From positions 27,625 to 56,369 of the forward strand of contig DJWK01000025.1 in assembly GCA_002441555.1 (NCBI GenBank): a stretch of DNA of 28,745 nt, given 5' to 3'. The translations under genes and the position numbers were made by a program. Source of the stretch: Thermodesulfobacteriaceae bacterium UBA6232. GTDB taxonomy: Bacteria > Desulfobacterota > Thermodesulfobacteria > Thermodesulfobacteriales > Thermodesulfobacteriaceae. The notes beneath the pieces were generated by a model that was not told the origin of the DNA, searched no databases, and saw only the letters and a list, made by a program, of their open reading frames with translations. Below are positions 15,024 to 21,907 of the stretch, one piece after another. Within the stretch, counting starts at the first letter, position 1. Each line of letters starts with the position of its first letter.

Positions 15024-16102
15024 TGGCAAAGAAGGTGCTTGTTAAAGGGGTTGAGGCCATTGCCCTTGGTGCCCTTGAGGGAGGGTGTGAGTGCTATTTC
15101 GGATATCCCATAACTCCTCAGAATGAGATTCCCGAGATTATGGCGGTTGAGCTTCCCAAAAGGGGAGGGGTTTTTCTTCAGGCTGAGTCAGAAACCTCAG
15201 CTATAAACATGGTGCTTGGGGCAAGTGCCGTTGGGGCAAGGGTTATGACGAGTTCTTCAAGCCCCGGGATATCCCTTATGAGTGAAGGATTTTCATACCT
15301 TATTGCCCTTGAGCTTCCCTGTGTGGTTGTTAATGTAATGAGGGGAGGGCCTGGTCTTGGAGGAATTGAGGCCTCCCAGGGGGATTACTTTCAGGCAGTT
15401 AAAGCCCCCGGCCACGGAGACGGGCGCTTTCTCGTGCTTGCCCCTTATAGCTGTTCTGAGGCTTACGAGCTTACCGCAAGAGCCTTTGAGCTTGCCGATA
15501 AATACCGCAACCCCGTTATGATTCTCTCTGATGCTATTCTTGGCCAGATGAAAGAGCCCTTAGCCCTGAAACCTCTGAATATCAAAAACTATCCCAAAGA
15601 GGACTGGGCTTTAACCGGGGCCAAGGGAAGACCCTCAAGGGTTATAAAAAGTCTTTTTCTTGACTCAAGGGAGCTTGCAGAAAGAAATCTTAAATTGAAA
15701 AGAAAATACAAAGAAATGGAAAGGGAAATAAGATACGAAGCCCTTTACACTGGAGGGGAAAAAGTTATAGCTGTAGCCTTTGGGTCTATGGCAAGGATTT
15801 GCAAAGAGGCAGTTTTAAACTTAAGAAAAAAGGGCTATGAGGTCGGCTTTTTTAGGCCCATAACCCTTTTTCCCTTTCCGAAAAAGGTCTTAAGTAAAAT
15901 GGCAGACCTTAATTCGGAGGGTGTTAAATTTGTAGTTTTTGAGCTTAACTGCGGACAGATGATTGAGGATGTTATGCTTTCTCTTTGCGGAAAGGCGGAA
16001 GCCCTCTCAAGGTTTTATCCCCCGAGTGTGCTTCCCTTCCCGGAAGATATAGAAAAGGAGCTTAAAAAATGCCTGAAGCCTTCAGGTTCCCAAAAAGCCT
16101 AA
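15023..16102 (+). CDS. vorB: 2-oxoacid:ferredoxin oxidoreductase alpha subunit (VorB type)
   Basis: This protein of about 359 residues is the alpha/pyrimidine-binding subunit of a TPP enzyme that decarboxylates 2-oxoacids to acyl-CoA and reduces ferredoxin. Motifs are GGCECYFGYPITPQNEIPE, QAESETSAINMVLGASA, MTSSSSPGISLMSEG and VNVMRGGPGLGGIEASQGDYFQAVK. The last fits the short (about 350 aa) VorB group well, which points to 2-ketoisovalerate-like branched-chain substrates, but 2-oxoglutarate cannot be excluded. I chose the ATG at 15023 in the TGATG overlap; a GTG one codon earlier is possible. It overlaps the beta gene by 34 bp. Confidence 0.9.
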   Translation: MAKKVLVKGVEAIALGALEGGCECYFGYPITPQNEIPEIMAVELPKRGGVFLQAESETSAINMVLGASAVGARVMTSSSSPGISLMSEGFSYLIALELPCVVVNVMRGGPGLGGIEASQGDYFQAVKAPGHGDGRFLVLAPYSCSEAYELTARAFELADKYRNPVMILSDAILGQMKEPLALKPLNIKNYPKEDWALTGAKGRPSRVIKSLFLDSRELAERNLKLKRKYKEMEREIRYEALYTGGEKVIAVAFGSMARICKEAVLNLRKKGYEVGFFRPITLFPFPKKVLSKMADLNSEGVKFVVFELNCGQMIEDVMLSLCGKAEALSRFYPPSVLPFPEDIEKELKKCLKPSGSQKA

Positions 16103-16818
16103 AGAAAACCCTTTTTCATTATTGCCCGGGATGTCATCACAGTATCATTCATCGCCTGCTTTGTGAGGTAATTGATGAGCTGGGAATAAGGGAGAAAACC
16201 GTTGGTATTGCCTCAATCGGATGTTCCTGTTTTCTTTATTTTTACATTGATGTGGATATCGTTGAGGCGCCTCACGGAAGATCCTGTTCGGCAGGAACGG
16301 GTATAAAGAGGGCAAGGCCTGATCTTGTGGTTTTCACCTATCAGGGAGATGGAGACTTTGCAGCCATCGGGCTTGGGGATAGCCTTCATGCAGCCTCAAG
16401 GGGTGAAAATATAACCGCCATAATGATAAATAACACTGTTTATGGAATGACAGGAGGACAGGTTTCTCCCACAACCCTTCCCCATCAAAAGACTACCACC
16501 ACTCCTTACGGAAGGGACCCAAAGAGGGAAGGCTACCCCCTGAAGGTAGCGGAAATTCTTGCTGGTTTTGAGGGAGTTGCCTTTTGTGCAAGAACTGCGG
16601 TAAATACCCCTAAGAGGGTAATACAGGCAAAAAAGCTTCTAAAAAGGGCCTTTGAAACCCAGCTTGAAGGCCTTGGTTTTAGCTATATTGAATTTTTATC
16701 GGCCTGTCCTGTGAACTGGAAAATGGATCCCCTTTCTGCAACGCGGTATGTGGACAAACTTGCAGAAACCTTTCCTATAAAGGTTTTTAAAGATAGGCTT
16801 TCGGAAGGAAAGACATGA
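16069..16818 (+). CDS. 2-oxoacid:ferredoxin oxidoreductase beta subunit (TPP-binding)
   Basis: This 249-residue subunit carries the TPP and metal site: PGCHHSIIHRLLCEV at the N-terminus, SIGCSCFLYFYIDVD, HGRSCSAGTGIKRA, and the TPP motif GDGDFAAIGLGDSLHAASRGENITAIMINN, which ends in the Asn pair. YGMTGGQ SPTT follows as in other family members. AGGAG lies about ten bases before the ATG, inside the alpha gene. The gene ends in an ATGA overlap with the gamma subunit. Confidence 0.93.
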   Translation: MPEAFRFPKSLKKTLFHYCPGCHHSIIHRLLCEVIDELGIREKTVGIASIGCSCFLYFYIDVDIVEAPHGRSCSAGTGIKRARPDLVVFTYQGDGDFAAIGLGDSLHAASRGENITAIMINNTVYGMTGGQVSPTTLPHQKTTTTPYGRDPKREGYPLKVAEILAGFEGVAFCARTAVNTPKRVIQAKKLLKRAFETQLEGLGFSYIEFLSACPVNWKMDPLSATRYVDKLAETFPIKVFKDRLSEGKT

Positions 16819-17378
16819 GGCTTGAGGTAATTCTTTCCGGCTTTGGCGGGCAGGGGATACTCTTTGCAGGAAATCTATTGGCTCTTTGTGGAATGCATCA
16901 GGGCTATCAGGTAAGCTTTCTTCCTGTTTACGGCCCTGAGATGAGAGGGGGGACTTGCCACTGCACAGTAATTATTTCTGATAAAGAAATAGCCTCTCCC
17001 CTTGTGCTTGAGCCTTCCTATCTGATTATTTTTAATCTTCCCTCTTTTATAAAATTTATGCCAAGACTTAAGAAGGGCGGGCTTGCCCTTGTAAATTCAG
17101 ATCTGGTAAAAAAGGAAGAGATTGAAAATTTTGAGGAGCTGATTTCAGGAAAAAGGGTTATTTTTTTACCTCTTAATACTCTTTCAGAGGAGGTTGGGGC
17201 TCCTCAGAGTCTTAATATGTGTGCCCTCGGGGCTTTTAATGGTCTTCTTGAGATTTTTCCTGAAAGGATTTTTAAAAAAGCTTTAAAGGAGATGCTCGGT
17301 GAGGCAAAGGCCCATCTTTTTGAGCCGAATCTTAGGGCTTATAAGCGGGGCTTTGAGGAGGTTAAAAAACTTGGCTAA
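16815..17378 (+). CDS. 2-oxoacid:ferredoxin oxidoreductase gamma subunit
   Basis: This 187-residue protein of the POR/KOR gamma family has the N-terminal GFGGQGILFAGNLLA, YGPEMRGGTCHCTVIISDKEI and ALGAFNG. The gamma subunit holds the CoA-side domain of the heterotetramer. It starts in the stop codon of the beta gene. The 3' end overlaps the start of a small unknown gene by 8 bp if the TTG start at 17371 is correct. Confidence 0.93.
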   Translation: MRLEVILSGFGGQGILFAGNLLALCGMHQGYQVSFLPVYGPEMRGGTCHCTVIISDKEIASPLVLEPSYLIIFNLPSFIKFMPRLKKGGLALVNSDLVKKEEIENFEELISGKRVIFLPLNTLSEEVGAPQSLNMCALGAFNGLLEIFPERIFKKALKEMLGEAKAHLFEPNLRAYKRGFEEVKKLG

Positions 17379-17622
17379 AATAAAAATGGTTATAACCCGC
17401 TTGGGTTGCAAGCAAGAGGCTATAGTTTTTCTTGAAGAAATAAAAGTAGAGGATTTACCTGAAGAGGTAAGAAAAGAATTGGATAAATTGGCATCTTTTA
17501 AAGATAATGAAGAGGGAACCATGGTCTATTTTTTTCAAGGAACCACCTTTGTTGAAAGAGCCAAAAATTTACTTTTTGAATTTTCTCAAGAAAAAGGCCT
17601 TTCTTTTGAAATAACTGAATGA
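17371..17622 (+). CDS. small protein of unknown function
   Basis: This is a small protein of about 83 residues that I do not recognise. It is predicted from a TTG at 17371, because GAGGAGG lies nine bases upstream. An ATG at 17386 would give 78 residues but has no Shine-Dalgarno. The sequence has a single Cys (LGCKQEAIVF), an acidic segment EEIKVEDLPEEVRKEL and a mixed C-terminus with TMVYFFQGTTFVERAKNLLF. It has no signal peptide or TM. It overlaps the gamma subunit gene by 8 bp and shares an ATGA overlap with dtd, so it is translated in the same unit. Codon use looks more AT-rich than the preceding subunits. Confidence 0.7.
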   Translation: MAKIKMVITRLGCKQEAIVFLEEIKVEDLPEEVRKELDKLASFKDNEEGTMVYFFQGTTFVERAKNLLFEFSQEKGLSFEITE

Positions 17623-18071
17623 AGGCGGTAATTCAGAGGGTAAAATTAGCCAGAGTTCTAATTGAGGGAAAGATTTATTCTGAGATTGGAAAAGGGCTTC
17701 TTGCTTTAATTTGTGCTGAAAAGGGAGATGATGAAAGGGTGGTAGAGTGGATGGCTGAAAAGCTTGTGAATTTGAGGATTTTTTCCGATGAGGAGGGAAA
17801 GTTTAATCGGAATGTAAAGGATATTTCAGGGGAGATTCTTCTTGTTTCCAATTTTACAGTTTGCGGGTATTTAAAAAAGGGGACAAGGCCCAGTTTTCAC
17901 CTTGCTGAAGAACCTGAAAGAGCCAAGGCCTTAATTGAAGAACTTGCCGGAAAGATTAGAGAAAGGGGTGTTTCCGTTAAAGAAGGGGTTTTTGGAGCCC
18001 ACATGGAAATAGAGTTAATAAATGATGGCCCAGTGACCCTTTATTTGGAAAAGATTTTTGAAAAGACTTAA
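17619..18071 (+). CDS. dtd: D-aminoacyl-tRNA deacylase
   Basis: This 150-residue DTD removes D-amino acids, and glycine mischarged on tRNA-Ala. The N-terminus MKAVIQRV is typical. The two active-site motifs are seen as LVSNFTVCGYLKKGTRPSF and ELINDGPVTLYLE. The first motif usually reads SQFTL, so here Gln is replaced by Asn and Leu by Val. The length and the rest of the protein are normal for DTD. The start overlaps the upstream small gene (ATGA). Confidence 0.93.
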   Translation: MKAVIQRVKLARVLIEGKIYSEIGKGLLALICAEKGDDERVVEWMAEKLVNLRIFSDEEGKFNRNVKDISGEILLVSNFTVCGYLKKGTRPSFHLAEEPERAKALIEELAGKIRERGVSVKEGVFGAHMEIELINDGPVTLYLEKIFEKT

Positions 18072-18157
18072 ATCCTGAAGTATTGAAATTCTCTACTCAA
18101 TGCTTGCTTCTATCGTAAAAGGATTTTTAGGTTTTTGTAGGAGTCTTCAAAATTTTC

Positions 18158-18186
18158 TTGACAGGAAAATGAATAAGATGTAATTT
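18158..18186 (+). promoter_or_regulatory. sigma70-type promoter for coiled-coil gene
   Basis: A perfect TTGACA (18158-18163) and TAATTT (18181-18186) are 17 bp apart, 43 bases upstream of the ATG at 18230. Bases 18072-18157 hold no gene; I see only imperfect inverted repeats there that are too weak to call a terminator for the upstream run. Confidence 0.65.
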
Positions 18187-18229
18187 ATGTTTATTAATAT
18201 GTTTAATTAATGCTTTTGGGGAAGAATTT

Positions 18230-19096
18230 ATGCCAGTTCCACAATTAAAAAATTTGGAAGAACGGGTAGATAAAGTAGAGGATCGTACCAAATCTCTTGA
18301 AAAGTCAATTCAAGAACTCACCGAGTTAATAAAGGTCCTTACTTTTGAAACAGCAAAGACTTCCATAGAGTTGAGAGAGTTTAAAGAGGAAATGAAGGCT
18401 TACAGGGAGCAAAAAGAAAAAGAATGGAGGGAATACAAAGAACAATGGGAAAGGGAGTGGAAGTCCTATAAAGAACAATGGGAAAAGGAGTGGAAGGCAT
18501 ATAAATCTCTTAAGGAGAGAGAGTGGGAGCAGAAGGATAAGGAATGGGAGAGGCGGCAAAAGGAATGGGAAGAGTATAAGGCTCAGAAGGATAAAGAATG
18601 GGAGAGGCGGCAAAAGGAATGGGAAGAGTATAAGGCTCAGAAGGATAAGGAAATAAGAGAACTTAATAAAAAATGGGGAGATCTTGTAAATAAATGGGGG
18701 ACCATGGTTGAGGATATAATAATTCCTGGGATTTCTCCTGTTTTGAAGAGAAGGTTTAACCTTGATGTAAAAAAATTGTTACCTAATGTTACCAGTAAAG
18801 TTGATGACAGAAGAAGAGAATATGATGCCCTTGTGATTGCAGGAGATTATATTTTTGTGATATATGTCAAAAGTAAATTTAGAGAAAAGCATTTTGAGGA
18901 ATTTGAGGAAGCTTTGAAGGAATTTCCTGAGTTCTTTCCTGAATATGCCAAGGATTACAAGATAGTTCCAGTAATAGCATCTTTTAATTTTGATGAGGGA
19001 GTAGTGAACAAAGCCACCAAAAGGGGATGGCTTGCTCTTCAGATGGCAGGAGATTATTTGGATTTCATTAATGCAGACAAAGTAAAGCTTCCTTAA
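18230..19096 (+). CDS. coiled-coil protein with PD-(D/E)XK nuclease-like C-terminus
   Basis: This 288-residue protein has a heptad-like N-terminal helix (about 5-60), a Trp/Glu/Lys-rich long helix (65-148) built from 7- and 11-residue units starting with EW, and a C-terminal globular domain (about 150-288). The latter has GTMVEDIIIPGISPVL, REYDALVIAGDYIFVIYVKSK and a final GWLALQMAGDYLDF. It matches the pattern of widely spread coiled-coil proteins whose C-terminus is a PD-(D/E)XK-like domain, in which the core strand usually reads VIEVKSK. Here the acid of the (D/E)XK motif is Tyr212 (YVK), while D199 and K214 are kept, so catalysis is doubtful. It has its own promoter and no operon partner. 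The fold is inferred from pattern only; the function is unknown. Confidence 0.72.
   Translation: MPVPQLKNLEERVDKVEDRTKSLEKSIQELTELIKVLTFETAKTSIELREFKEEMKAYREQKEKEWREYKEQWEREWKSYKEQWEKEWKAYKSLKEREWEQKDKEWERRQKEWEEYKAQKDKEWERRQKEWEEYKAQKDKEIRELNKKWGDLVNKWGTMVEDIIIPGISPVLKRRFNLDVKKLLPNVTSKVDDRRREYDALVIAGDYIFVIYVKSKFREKHFEEFEEALKEFPEFFPEYAKDYKIVPVIASFNFDEGVVNKATKRGWLALQMAGDYLDFINADKVKLP
18536..18643 (+). repeat. 54-bp tandem repeat, two near-identical copies
   Basis: The units 18536-18589 and 18590-18643 differ at only one base that I can see (18541 G against 18595 A). Each codes for an 18-residue unit, DKEWERRQKEWEEYKAQK. A partial third copy (GATAAGGAAAT) begins at 18644. The near identity at third codon positions indicates a recent duplication. 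Confidence 0.92.
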
Positions 19097-19107
19097 CTCA
19101 ATTTTTC

Positions 19108-19135
19108 TTGACAAATGAAATTTTTGGCGTAAATT
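19108..19135 (+). promoter_or_regulatory. sigma70-type promoter for rplM-rpsI
   Basis: A perfect TTGACA (19108-19113) is followed after 16 bp by TAAATT (19130-19135), 28 bases before the rplM ATG. The leader is short, with a GGAGGG ribosome site. Confidence 0.6.
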
Positions 19136-19163
19136 AAGGGCAAAACTTTTTTGGAGGGAAGAT

Positions 19164-19619
19164 ATGCCTTCTTTTCCATCTTTTTTGACGAAACAAACTC
19201 CCTGGGTTAAAAAAGAAGATGTTCAGAGAAAATGGTATCTTATTGATGCGAAAAATCAAATACTCGGAAGGCTTGCCAGTAAAATTGCCTATATGCTTCA
19301 GGGAAAGCACAGGCCTGATTTTACACCCCATGTAGATCAGGCTGACTTTTTTGTTATCATAAATGCGGATAAAATAAGGCTTACTGGAAAAAAACTTGAT
19401 CAGAAAGTTTACTGGCGCCACAGTGGGTATATGGGAGGTCTTAAACTTGAGACGGCAAGACAGCTCCTTGAAAAGAAACCCGAAATGCTTATATATCTTG
19501 CAGTAAAAAGAATGCTTCCAAGAAACCGTATGAGAAAGAAACTTCTTAAAAAACTAAAAATTTATGCTGGGCAGGAGCATCCACATCAGGCCCAGAATCC
19601 ACAGCCACTGGAAATTTAA
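19164..19619 (+). CDS. rplM: 50S ribosomal protein L13
   Basis: This 151-residue protein binds 23S rRNA early in large-subunit assembly. The signatures are KWYLIDAKNQILGRLASKIA, FTPHVDQADFFVIINADKI, YWRHSGYMGGLK, AVKRMLPRNRMRKKLLKKLKIYAGQEHPHQAQNP. It is longer at both ends than the 142-residue E. coli protein by a few residues. It is followed directly by rpsI, the standard pairing. Confidence 0.97.
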   Translation: MPSFPSFLTKQTPWVKKEDVQRKWYLIDAKNQILGRLASKIAYMLQGKHRPDFTPHVDQADFFVIINADKIRLTGKKLDQKVYWRHSGYMGGLKLETARQLLEKKPEMLIYLAVKRMLPRNRMRKKLLKKLKIYAGQEHPHQAQNPQPLEI

Positions 19620-19636
19620 GGGAGGGATAGCAAACC

Positions 19637-20029
19637 ATGGAAAGAATTTATGCTACAGGAAAAAGAAAAACCGCAGTAGCAAGGGTTTGGATAATTCCAA
19701 ACGGTGAGGGGAAGGTTATTGTTAATGATAAACCCTTTACCGAGTATTTCAAAGACCATATAGTTGCAGAAGATGTAATTTATGCTCCTTTTAGGGTAAC
19801 AGGGCTTCTTGGAAAATTTGATGTTATGTGCACCGTTTGTGGCGGGGGGAAAAGTGCCCAGGCTGAGGCTATAAGACACGGTATAGCAAGAGCCCTTGTA
19901 AATTACAACCCAGAACTTAAACCCATTCTTAAAAAAGCAGGCTATATTACCAGAGATCCCAGAGAAAAAGAGAGAAAGAAATACGGTCTTCGTGGAGCAA
20001 GAAGGGGTCAGCAATATTCCAAGCGTTAG
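19637..20029 (+). CDS. rpsI: 30S ribosomal protein S9
   Basis: This 130-residue protein has YATGKRKTAVARVWI, GGGKSAQAEAIRHGIARAL and the basic C-terminus ending in QYSKR, which reaches the P-site tRNA. A GGGAGGG ribosome site lies upstream. It is 17 bp after rplM and 12 bp before argC. Confidence 0.97.
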   Translation: MERIYATGKRKTAVARVWIIPNGEGKVIVNDKPFTEYFKDHIVAEDVIYAPFRVTGLLGKFDVMCTVCGGGKSAQAEAIRHGIARALVNYNPELKPILKKAGYITRDPREKERKKYGLRGARRGQQYSKR

Positions 20030-20041
20030 GATTACCCTTTC

Positions 20042-21076
20042 GTGATTCAGGTAGGTATAATCGGTGCAAGTGGGTATACTGGGCTTGAGCTCTTAAGGCT
20101 TCTTGATAGCCATCCTGAAGTTGAATTAAAAGTTATAACCTCCCGGGATTTTTCCGGAAAAACCTTAAAAGAGGCTTTTGGATTTTCCGGGAGGTTTTCA
20201 AATCTTTCCTTTGAGGCACCAGACCCTTCCAAAATTGCTGAAAGGGTAGAGGTTGTCTTTCTTTGTGTTCCTTCAGGAACTGCCCAGGAGATGGCAAAAT
20301 TCTTTCTTGAAAAGGGTATTAAAGTTATTGATTTGTCCGCGGATTTCCGTTTTAAAGACCTAAAGCTTTATGAGAAGACCTATAAAATAAATCACAGGTT
20401 TCCAGAGCTTGCTGAAAGGTCTGTTTACGGGCTTTCAGAAATTTATACTGAAGAAATAAAAAAAGCAGACCTTATTGGGAATCCAGGCTGTTATCCTACC
20501 TCCATCCTTTTGCCCCTGATTCCCCTTTTAAAGGAAAGCTTAATTGAGAGTGATTTTATTGTCGCTGATTCCAAAAGCGGAACCTCTGGTGCCGGAAGAA
20601 AGGCTGAAAATTATTACAGCTTCTGTGAGGTAAATGAAGATTTCAAGGCCTATAAAGTTGCCAGCCACAGACACACCCCTGAGATGGAAGAAAAGCTCTC
20701 TTTGGTATGCGGAAAACCAGTTAAACTTATTTTTACTCCTCACCTTTTGCCCATAAATCGCGGAATACTCTCCACCCTTTATGTCAAGTTTAGAACTTCC
20801 CTTGAAGAGATTCACGATTATCTTAGGGAATTTTATAAAGAAAAGCCTTTTGTGGAAGTTCTTCCTCTGGAAAGCTATCCCAGAATATCTGAGGTTAAAG
20901 GAACCAATCTCTGCAAAATAGCTCTTTTTGAAGATAAGAAGCGGGGGTTTGGTATAATTATTTCTGTCATTGACAATCTCGTTAAAGGGGCAAGCGGGCA
21001 GGCCATACAGAATATGAATCTTATGTTTGGCTTTTCTGAAGACCTCGGGCTTCCCAAAGCACCTATTTTTGTGTGA
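20042..21076 (+). CDS. argC: N-acetyl-gamma-glutamyl-phosphate reductase
   Basis: This 344-residue NADPH-dependent enzyme of arginine synthesis has the N-terminal nucleotide loop GIIGASGYTGLELLRLL, VFLCVPSGT, the catalytic Cys150 in GNPGCYPTS, the KSGTSGAGR loop and SHRHTPEM with a conserved His. It starts at a GTG, 12 bp after rpsI, and its stop overlaps the truA GTG (GTGA). Location behind ribosomal protein genes suggests constitutive read-through expression. No other arg gene is in the window. Confidence 0.95.
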   Translation: MIQVGIIGASGYTGLELLRLLDSHPEVELKVITSRDFSGKTLKEAFGFSGRFSNLSFEAPDPSKIAERVEVVFLCVPSGTAQEMAKFFLEKGIKVIDLSADFRFKDLKLYEKTYKINHRFPELAERSVYGLSEIYTEEIKKADLIGNPGCYPTSILLPLIPLLKESLIESDFIVADSKSGTSGAGRKAENYYSFCEVNEDFKAYKVASHRHTPEMEEKLSLVCGKPVKLIFTPHLLPINRGILSTLYVKFRTSLEEIHDYLREFYKEKPFVEVLPLESYPRISEVKGTNLCKIALFEDKKRGFGIIISVIDNLVKGASGQAIQNMNLMFGFSEDLGLPKAPIFV

Positions 21077-21894
21077 AAACAATATTTATGAGTGAACCCC
21101 TTGTCCGAAACATAAAACTTACCCTTGCCTATGACGGAACCCACTACCTTGGCTTTCAGATTCAGCCAAAAGGTCCAACCATTCAGGGGATTCTTCAGGA
21201 GATTTTAAGTAAAATTCTTGGGCACAGGGTAAAAGTTCGCTCTGCCGGAAGGACTGATGCAGGAGTGCATGCCCTCTGCCAGGTCGCCCATTTTCTAACT
21301 ACCTCTGATAAGTCCCTTGAGGTTATTTTCCGCGCATTAAACGGCCTTCTTCCCAGAGATATATCAATATTACAGGTTGAGGAGGTGGATTTTAAGTTTC
21401 ATCCCCAGAGGGATGCCCTGCGAAAGACTTATCAATATAACATTTATAATTATCCTGTTAGAAACCCCTTACTTAGGCTTTATTCTCATTGGGTTCCAGA
21501 ACCTCTTGATGTTGAGGCCATGAGGGCCTGTCTTCCTGAGATTATCGGAACCAAAGATTTTGCAAGTTTTCGCAAATCAGGTACTGATGTAAAAACCACA
21601 GTTAGAACCATTTATTCAGCAGAGCTTAAGTGGTCTGAGTGCTTTAAGCATTTATTAATTTTTGAGATTACCGGAAGGGGCTTTATGCGTTATATGGTAA
21701 GAAATATAGTGGGGGCACTTCTTGAAGTTGGAAGGGGAAAGCTCACCCTTGAGGATTTCAAAAAAATTATTGAGGCAAGAGACAGAACTGTTGCTCCTCC
21801 CCCAGCTCCACCTCAGGGTCTTATTTTAAAGCACATTGAATACAAAGAAGTAAAAGTGATTGATAGATATCCCCCATACAAAGTAGAGATTTAA
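21073..21894 (+). CDS. truA: tRNA pseudouridine(38-40) synthase
   Basis: This is a protein of about 273 residues with the TruA motifs KLTLAYDGTHYLGFQIQPKG, the catalytic Asp in SAGRTDAGVHAL (Asp62 from the GTG) and FMRYMVRNIVGALLEVGRGK. The GTG at 21073 overlaps the argC stop; an ATG at 21088, five codons later, is an alternative that would give 268 residues. It is followed 13 bp later by the aminotransferase gene. Confidence 0.95.
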   Translation: MKTIFMSEPLVRNIKLTLAYDGTHYLGFQIQPKGPTIQGILQEILSKILGHRVKVRSAGRTDAGVHALCQVAHFLTTSDKSLEVIFRALNGLLPRDISILQVEEVDFKFHPQRDALRKTYQYNIYNYPVRNPLLRLYSHWVPEPLDVEAMRACLPEIIGTKDFASFRKSGTDVKTTVRTIYSAELKWSECFKHLLIFEITGRGFMRYMVRNIVGALLEVGRGKLTLEDFKKIIEARDRTVAPPPAPPQGLILKHIEYKEVKVIDRYPPYKVEI

Positions 21895-21907
21895 AGGAGG
21901 AGGAAAG

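Noticed and set aside
18072..18157. Terminator after dtd
   Set aside because: The inverted repeats (AAATCC with GGATTTTT, ATTGA with TCAAT) are short or too far apart to support a call.
18326..18613. Leu/Pro/Phe-rich open frame antisense to the coiled-coil gene
   Set aside because: It is the complement of Lys/Glu/Trp repeat codons, which by necessity gives hydrophobic residues; not a real membrane protein.
18536..18643. Possible CRISPR-like or mobile repeat
   Set aside because: Only two direct copies without spacers, in frame with a coding repeat.
20540..21082. 180-codon open frame antisense to argC
   Set aside because: Overlaps the conserved argC end on the opposite strand and has no recognisable features.
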